From: Sediminibacterium sp.
GTDB taxonomy: Bacteria > Bacteroidota > Bacteroidia > Chitinophagales > Chitinophagaceae
Direction of reading: 5' to 3'
Assembly: GCF_030695065.1 (NCBI RefSeq)
Contig: NZ_JAUYTR010000021.1
Location: forward strand, 141,472 to 205,471
DNA length: 64,000 bases
Shown: piece by piece, positions 63,787 through 64,000 of the stretch
Numbering within the stretch: position 1 is the stretch's first letter
Layout: every line of letters starts with the position of its first letter
Translations under genes and position numbers: made by a program
The notes under the pieces: generated by a model
Told to the model about the DNA's origin: nothing
Databases searched by the model: none
What the model saw: only the letters and a program-made list of their open reading frames with translations

Positions 63787-63821
63787 TAAAAAAAGCCCCG
63801 ATGAGTAAACATCGGGGCTTT
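63787..63821 (-). terminator. Intrinsic terminator after the edge gene
   Basis: A 12-bp perfect stem (AAAGCCCCGATG, 63792-63803, with 63810-63821) and a 6-base loop, followed by T residues on the minus strand. It lies 19 bp after the stop of the partial gene at 63841. Confidence 0.9.
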
Positions 63822-63840
63822 GAGATTATAGAGATATAAG

Positions 63841-64000
63841 TTATTTCACGATCACTACAGTAGTAGGAGCGAACTTAACGTTGTTACCTTCTAGTGTTAA
63901 GAAGTGTGTACCAATTACGCCGTTGTTCAATCTTACTGGAACAGCGTTAGGACCTTTCACTACGTTTACTTGTTTAGTGTAGATAGAACGTCCAGTTCCA
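63841..64000 (-). CDS. C-terminal fragment of a secreted protein, possible T9SS sorting tail
   Basis: I translated this edge by hand: the frame closes with TAA at 63841 and reads GRSIYTKQVNVVKGPNAV, then VRLNNGVIGTHFLTLEGNNV and FAPTTVVIVK. The spacing of hydrophobic strands and the G.HFLTL pattern resemble a type IX secretion C-terminal domain (type A), though the match is loose. All six Asn codons are AAC and both Phe codons TTC, against AAT/TTT in most neighbours, so the gene is probably strongly expressed. The rest lies outside the window. Confidence 0.6.
   Translation of the reverse strand, partial: GTGRSIYTKQVNVVKGPNAVPVRLNNGVIGTHFLTLEGNNVKFAPTTVVIVK

Noticed and set aside
1..64000. 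tRNA, rRNA, CRISPR arrays, insertion sequences or prophage
   Set aside because: Intergenic gaps are all under 200 bases, no spaced direct repeats or transposase motifs were seen, and the gene content is chromosomal.

Overview
The window is AT-rich and looks like chromosomal DNA from a member of the Bacteroidota, most likely the Chitinophagaceae/Sediminibacterium side of the phylum (inference, no search run). The signs are lineage-typical families (DUF6702 with HupE, DUF3078, Bacteroidota LptE, an MG2-like protein with a TonB-receptor plug, a possible type IX secretion tail), many lipoprotein signals, TAnnTTTG-like promoter boxes and few clear Shine-Dalgarno sequences. No tRNA, rRNA, CRISPR array, transposase or phage gene was seen. 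No stretch over 300 bases lacks a gene.

Positions 1-6553 (minus strand) hold a nitrous-oxide reductase cluster: cytochrome c, nosZ (clade II type, lipoprotein signal instead of Tat), a membrane protein fused to NosL, nosD, nosF and nosY. A group III truncated haemoglobin, cut by the window edge, follows. A 16-bp near-perfect palindrome of the Crp/Fnr type sits about 40 bp upstream of the inferred start point, and a strong terminator hairpin lies between nosZ and the accessory genes.

Positions 6658-17918 (mostly plus strand) carry a PAP2 phosphatase, an ArnT-like glycosyltransferase, a DUF21/CBS protein, DUF6702, HupE/UreJ, two tandem M1 metallopeptidases and two tandem secreted esterases. 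The last six genes look like one functional neighbourhood. Positions 17943-22488 are an overlapping minus-strand unit of two glycosyltransferases and a YfhO-like giant membrane protein. Then come small membrane proteins, a YhhQ-type queuosine-precursor transporter, TrmH, YihY and MltG.

Positions 26941-31729 (minus) form an envelope and translation unit: miaB, an orphan sigma-54 activator, lptE, a TPR-like protein and secG. Positions 31844-41559 hold DUF3078, purK, hppD, a Na/Pi cotransporter, PepSY, GNAT, a CLC of the fluoride/proton antiporter type, a YdcH-like protein and a TPR histidine kinase. Positions 41735-50837 hold ahcY with a divergent Lrp-type regulator, selO, a lipoprotein carbonic anhydrase, GNAT, valS and a DnaQ/GIY-YIG nuclease fusion. 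Positions 50873-64000 hold tex, an exported DsrE-like protein, a DEAD-box helicase, penicillin acylase, tilS, a rhomboid protease, rlmH, an MG2/plug protein, a stand-alone multi-TM sensor-like protein and the 3' end of what looks like a highly expressed secreted protein.

Most of the window is housekeeping. The most unusual parts are the regulated nos cluster with its fused NosL, the HupE/M1/esterase neighbourhood with two side-by-side duplications, and the phased repeats between ahcY and the Lrp-type gene.
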